Positions 33,427 through 36,964 of a stretch of 36,964 nucleotides of DNA are shown here, one piece after another. The DNA is taken from contig CAXTHM010000037.1 in NCBI GenBank assembly GCA_964244115.1, positions 1-36,964 of the forward strand. The letters run 5' to 3'. Position 1 is the first letter of the stretch. Each line of letters begins with the position of its first letter. The position numbers were made by a program, and so were the translations under genes. The DNA comes from CADCWK01 sp964244115. GTDB lineage: Bacteria > Chloroflexota > Chloroflexia > Thermomicrobiales > UBA6265. The notes below the pieces were generated by a model, which was not told the origin of the DNA, did no database searches, and was given only the letters and a program-made list of their open reading frames with translations.

Positions 33427-35034
33427 ATGACCCAGCCAGCAGCCGACGCCGACGTAGCGGACCAGCCGACCACCCAGGATCGGGACGGCGGCAAGCGCGT
33501 CCTGATCTTCGATACCACTCTCCGCGACGGGGAGCAGTCCCCCGGGGCGACGCTCAACGCCGACGAGAAGCTCGAAGTGGCGGACGTCCTGGTCTCGCTC
33601 GGCGTCGATGTGATCGAGGCGGGGTTCCCGGCGGCGTCTCCCGGCGACTTCGAGGCGGTCCGGGCGATCGCGGCCCGATCCAAGGGCGTCACCATCGCCG
33701 GGCTGGCCCGGACCGTCCCCGGCGACATCGAGCGGGCAGCGCAGGCCATCCGCGGTGCGGAGCAGGGGCGAATCCACACCTTCATCGCGACCTCGGACGT
33801 CCACCTCAAGCACAAGCTCCGGATGACCCGCGAGCAGGTGCTGGAGCGGGTCGCGAGCAGCGTCGCGCTGGCGAAGTCGTTCACGAGCGATGTCGAGTTC
33901 TCCTGCGAGGACGCGACCCGGAGCGACTGGGACTACATGGCCGAGGTCTTCTCCGCAGCGGTCAAGGCTGGAGCGACGACGCTCAACATCCCGGACACCG
34001 TCGGCTACACCATGCCCGACGAGTACATCCGGCTGATCACGTACCTGCGTGAACGGGTCGACGGGATCGAGAACGTCGTCATCTCGACCCACTGCCACGA
34101 CGATCTCGGCATGGCGACCGCCAACACGCTGGCGGCGATCTCGGCCGGCGCCCGGCAGGTCGAAGTCACGGTCAACGGGATCGGCGAGCGGGCCGGCAAC
34201 ACCTCGCTCGAAGAGGTCGTGATGGCGCTCCAGACCCGGGGCAGCCAGTTCGGCGACACCTGGACCGGCATCCGGACCGAGCGCCTGACGCCGGCCAGCC
34301 GCATCGTGGCGTCGCTGACCGGGATCGCGGTCGCCGCCAACAAGGCGATCGTCGGGGCTAATGCCTTCGCCCACGAGGCCGGCATCCACCAGGATGGCGT
34401 CCTCAAGGAGCGCACGACGTACGAGATCATGGACCCCGCCACGGTCGGCTGGCAGGGCACCAAGCTCGTGCTGGGCAAGCACTCCGGCCGGGCCGGTTTC
34501 CGGGCCGCGCTGTCCGACATCGGCCTGCGGCTGGACGAGGACGGCGTCAACGAGGCCTACCAGCGCTTCCTCGCCCTGGCCGACCGCAAGAAGACCGTCA
34601 CCGCCGCCGACCTGATCGCCCTCGTCAGCGACCAGATGGACGACGAGGCGGTCGCCGACGGGGACGGATACCGGCTTCTCCGCTGGAACGCCTCGCTCGG
34701 CAACGCCGGCCCGGCGACGGCCAGTGTCGTCGTCACGCGACATGGCCAGGAGCACCCCGGCGACGGTGAGGGCAACGGTCCGGTCGACGCGTTCTTCGCG
34801 GCGATCGACGCGGCGACCGGCCTCACCCCGGAACTCGAGACCTTCCACGTCGACGCCGTGACCGAGGGCGAAGACGCCCAGGGCCGCGTCCGCGTCCGCG
34901 TCACGCACGGTGGCGCGCTCTACATCGGGGACGGCCTCGCGACCGACATCGTCGAGGCCAGCGCCCGGGCCTACCTCGCCGCGGTCAGCAAGATCGCGAT
35001 CGCGGCCGAAGTCGCGGCTGCCGTCAAGGTTTGA
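33427..35034 (+). CDS. leuA: 2-isopropylmalate synthase
   Basis: A 535-residue enzyme joining acetyl-CoA to 2-oxoisovalerate, the committed step of leucine synthesis. The HMGL-like barrel begins VLIFDTTLRDGEQSPGATLN, with the metal ligands in THCHDDLGMATANTLAAISAGA and the signature VEVTVNGIGERAGNTSLEEVVMAL. GANAFAHEAGIHQDG starts the linker. The C-terminal LeuA regulatory domain, which binds leucine for feedback inhibition, runs from about residue 410 to the end. The ATG at 33427 has AAGAGGAG upstream. It is 67 bp after ilvC and probably co-transcribed. Citramalate synthase is a possible alternative but the length and motifs fit LeuA better. Confidence 0.94.
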   Translation: MTQPAADADVADQPTTQDRDGGKRVLIFDTTLRDGEQSPGATLNADEKLEVADVLVSLGVDVIEAGFPAASPGDFEAVRAIAARSKGVTIAGLARTVPGDIERAAQAIRGAEQGRIHTFIATSDVHLKHKLRMTREQVLERVASSVALAKSFTSDVEFSCEDATRSDWDYMAEVFSAAVKAGATTLNIPDTVGYTMPDEYIRLITYLRERVDGIENVVISTHCHDDLGMATANTLAAISAGARQVEVTVNGIGERAGNTSLEEVVMALQTRGSQFGDTWTGIRTERLTPASRIVASLTGIAVAANKAIVGANAFAHEAGIHQDGVLKERTTYEIMDPATVGWQGTKLVLGKHSGRAGFRAALSDIGLRLDEDGVNEAYQRFLALADRKKTVTAADLIALVSDQMDDEAVADGDGYRLLRWNASLGNAGPATASVVVTRHGQEHPGDGEGNGPVDAFFAAIDAATGLTPELETFHVDAVTEGEDAQGRVRVRVTHGGALYIGDGLATDIVEASARAYLAAVSKIAIAAEVAAAVKV

Positions 35035-35063
35035 TCCAGCGGACGTGGTAGGTCGCGATCAGA

Positions 35064-35132
35064 CCCCTCTCCCAGCGAAGCGAGATCCCTCCCGGCTCGT
35101 CTCTCGCTGCGGCGCTCACATCCGGAGAGGGG
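35064..35132. repeat. GC-rich intergenic palindrome (dispersed family)
   Basis: Outer arms CCCCTCT (35064-35070) and AGAGGGG (35126-35132) enclose an inner 7-bp stem AGCGAGA/TCTCGCT (35079-35085 with 35102-35108). The arms match the elements near 18209 and 36888. The inner AGCGAAGCGAGA resembles the interior of the 36888 copy. Confidence 0.55.
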
Positions 35133-35225
35133 CTCCACGGGTCGGCTTCGCCTTCCTGCGATGATTTGCGGGTAAGCGGCCAGTCGCAGGGGCGACACTT
35201 GTGATCGTCCGTGGGTCTTCTTGTA

Positions 35226-35269
35226 GGGGCGAAGCTTGCGAGCCAGGCCGCCGCAGCGGCCGTCGCCCC
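35226..35269. repeat. Compound hairpin before leuC
   Basis: Outer arms GGGGCGA (35226-35232) and TCGCCCC (35263-35269) enclose a 6-bp stem GGCCGC/GCGGCC (35247-35262). The TGTAGGGGCGA left edge resembles repeats scattered through Chloroflexota genomes, from memory only. Confidence 0.5.
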
Positions 35270-35424
35270 GCCGGGCGATAACGGTCTCCGCGACCAACGC
35301 CGCCACGTAGAACCGACGCGTCGGCGATGCGTAAAGCCTGGATGCAGGAACAAGGCACCTCATGCCCCTGCGAAGGTTGGGCCACTTCCCGAATCGGATG
35401 CTCATTTCACAGGAGGCATATCGA

Positions 35425-36828
<1,404 letters not shown>

Positions 36829-36887
36829 CGGTTGACATCGTGTGACCCATGCCCGAAGCCCCGGCACACGATGGACGGTGAGTCTCA

Positions 36888-36950
36888 CCTCTCCGGGCAC
36901 CTGCGAGCCGCAGCGCAGCGAGAGCCGCTTCAGCGGGTGAGCCGGAGAGG
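36888..36950. repeat. GC-rich intergenic palindrome (dispersed family)
   Basis: Arms CCTCTCCGG (36888-36896) and CCGGAGAGG (36942-36950) enclose a GC-rich interior that includes CAGCGCAGCGAGAGCCGCT. It lies 60 bp after leuC. It is the fourth member of the family in this window. Confidence 0.55.
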
Positions 36951-36964
36951 GGCTGGTGGAGCGG

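Larger units (their letters stand above)
35035..35424. other. 390-bp gap between leuA and leuC with palindromes
   Basis: No gene is seen. The gap holds a member of the GAGAGGGG palindrome family (35064-35132) and a compound hairpin (35226-35269). The right end carries AGGAGG 8 bases before the GTG of leuC. Such spacing inside a biosynthetic operon is large, so leuC may have its own promoter, but I find no strong -35/-10 pair. Confidence 0.5.

Overview
The window is a GC-rich bacterial chromosome segment made almost entirely of core metabolic and housekeeping genes, with one insertion sequence. The best guess for the organism is a member of the Chloroflexota, class Thermomicrobia or a close relative. 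The reasons are the very high GC, a DUF3090 protein (a family of Actinobacteria and Chloroflexota), frequent GTG/TTG starts with good ribosome sites, and several dispersed GC palindromes of the kind common in that phylum. The assignment is an inference and a GC-rich actinobacterium cannot be excluded. Two 10-N runs show that the sequence is a scaffolded draft.

Layout, left to right. 1-1601: the end of a thiolase gene and an enoyl-CoA hydratase (fatty acid or butanoate-type beta-oxidation). 1802-5130, minus strand: a promoter, a full cobalamin riboswitch, a small ribbon-helix-helix-like ORF and metE, the B12-independent methionine synthase. 5148-7088: divergent UV damage endonuclease (uvsE) and alpha/beta hydrolase genes. 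7396-8697: a secreted, probably wall-anchored protein with an Excalibur domain. 8989-10533: a secreted endonuclease/exonuclease/phosphatase-family protein. 10702-12854, minus strand: tRNA-Lys(CTT) with its promoter and terminator, and gatC-gatA preceded by a long structured leader. 13262-18150: a lipoprotein, dnaX, and rsmI with a small partner. 18369-20727: rodA and an HD-domain hydrolase. 20959-25488: an NfeD-like protein and flotillin, a DUF3090 protein and a secreted two-module protein. 25684-27139: an IS630-family element with damaged transposase. 27457-29418: a Tet(M)-type ribosomal protection GTPase gene broken by one in-frame TAG. 29511-36828: the ilvB-ilvN-ilvC-leuA-leuC branched-chain amino acid operon.

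The most informative regulatory structures lie between genes. The ilv operon has a sigma-70 promoter, a 35-codon leader peptide whose core is 9/13 Ile, Leu or Val, and a rho-independent terminator with a competing antiterminator: a textbook attenuator. metE has a B12 riboswitch, so the cell should switch off the B12-independent enzyme when cobalamin is present. The 407-bp region before gatC carries duplicated and mutually pairing segments that look like an RNA switch I cannot name with certainty.

Both N runs are flanked on one side by a short stretch from an unrelated gene: a penicillin-binding-protein fragment inside metE and a secreted-domain fragment inside the transposase. Cutting out exactly 61 and 99 bases restores the reading frames. 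These are therefore probably scaffolding errors, and metE is best read as intact.
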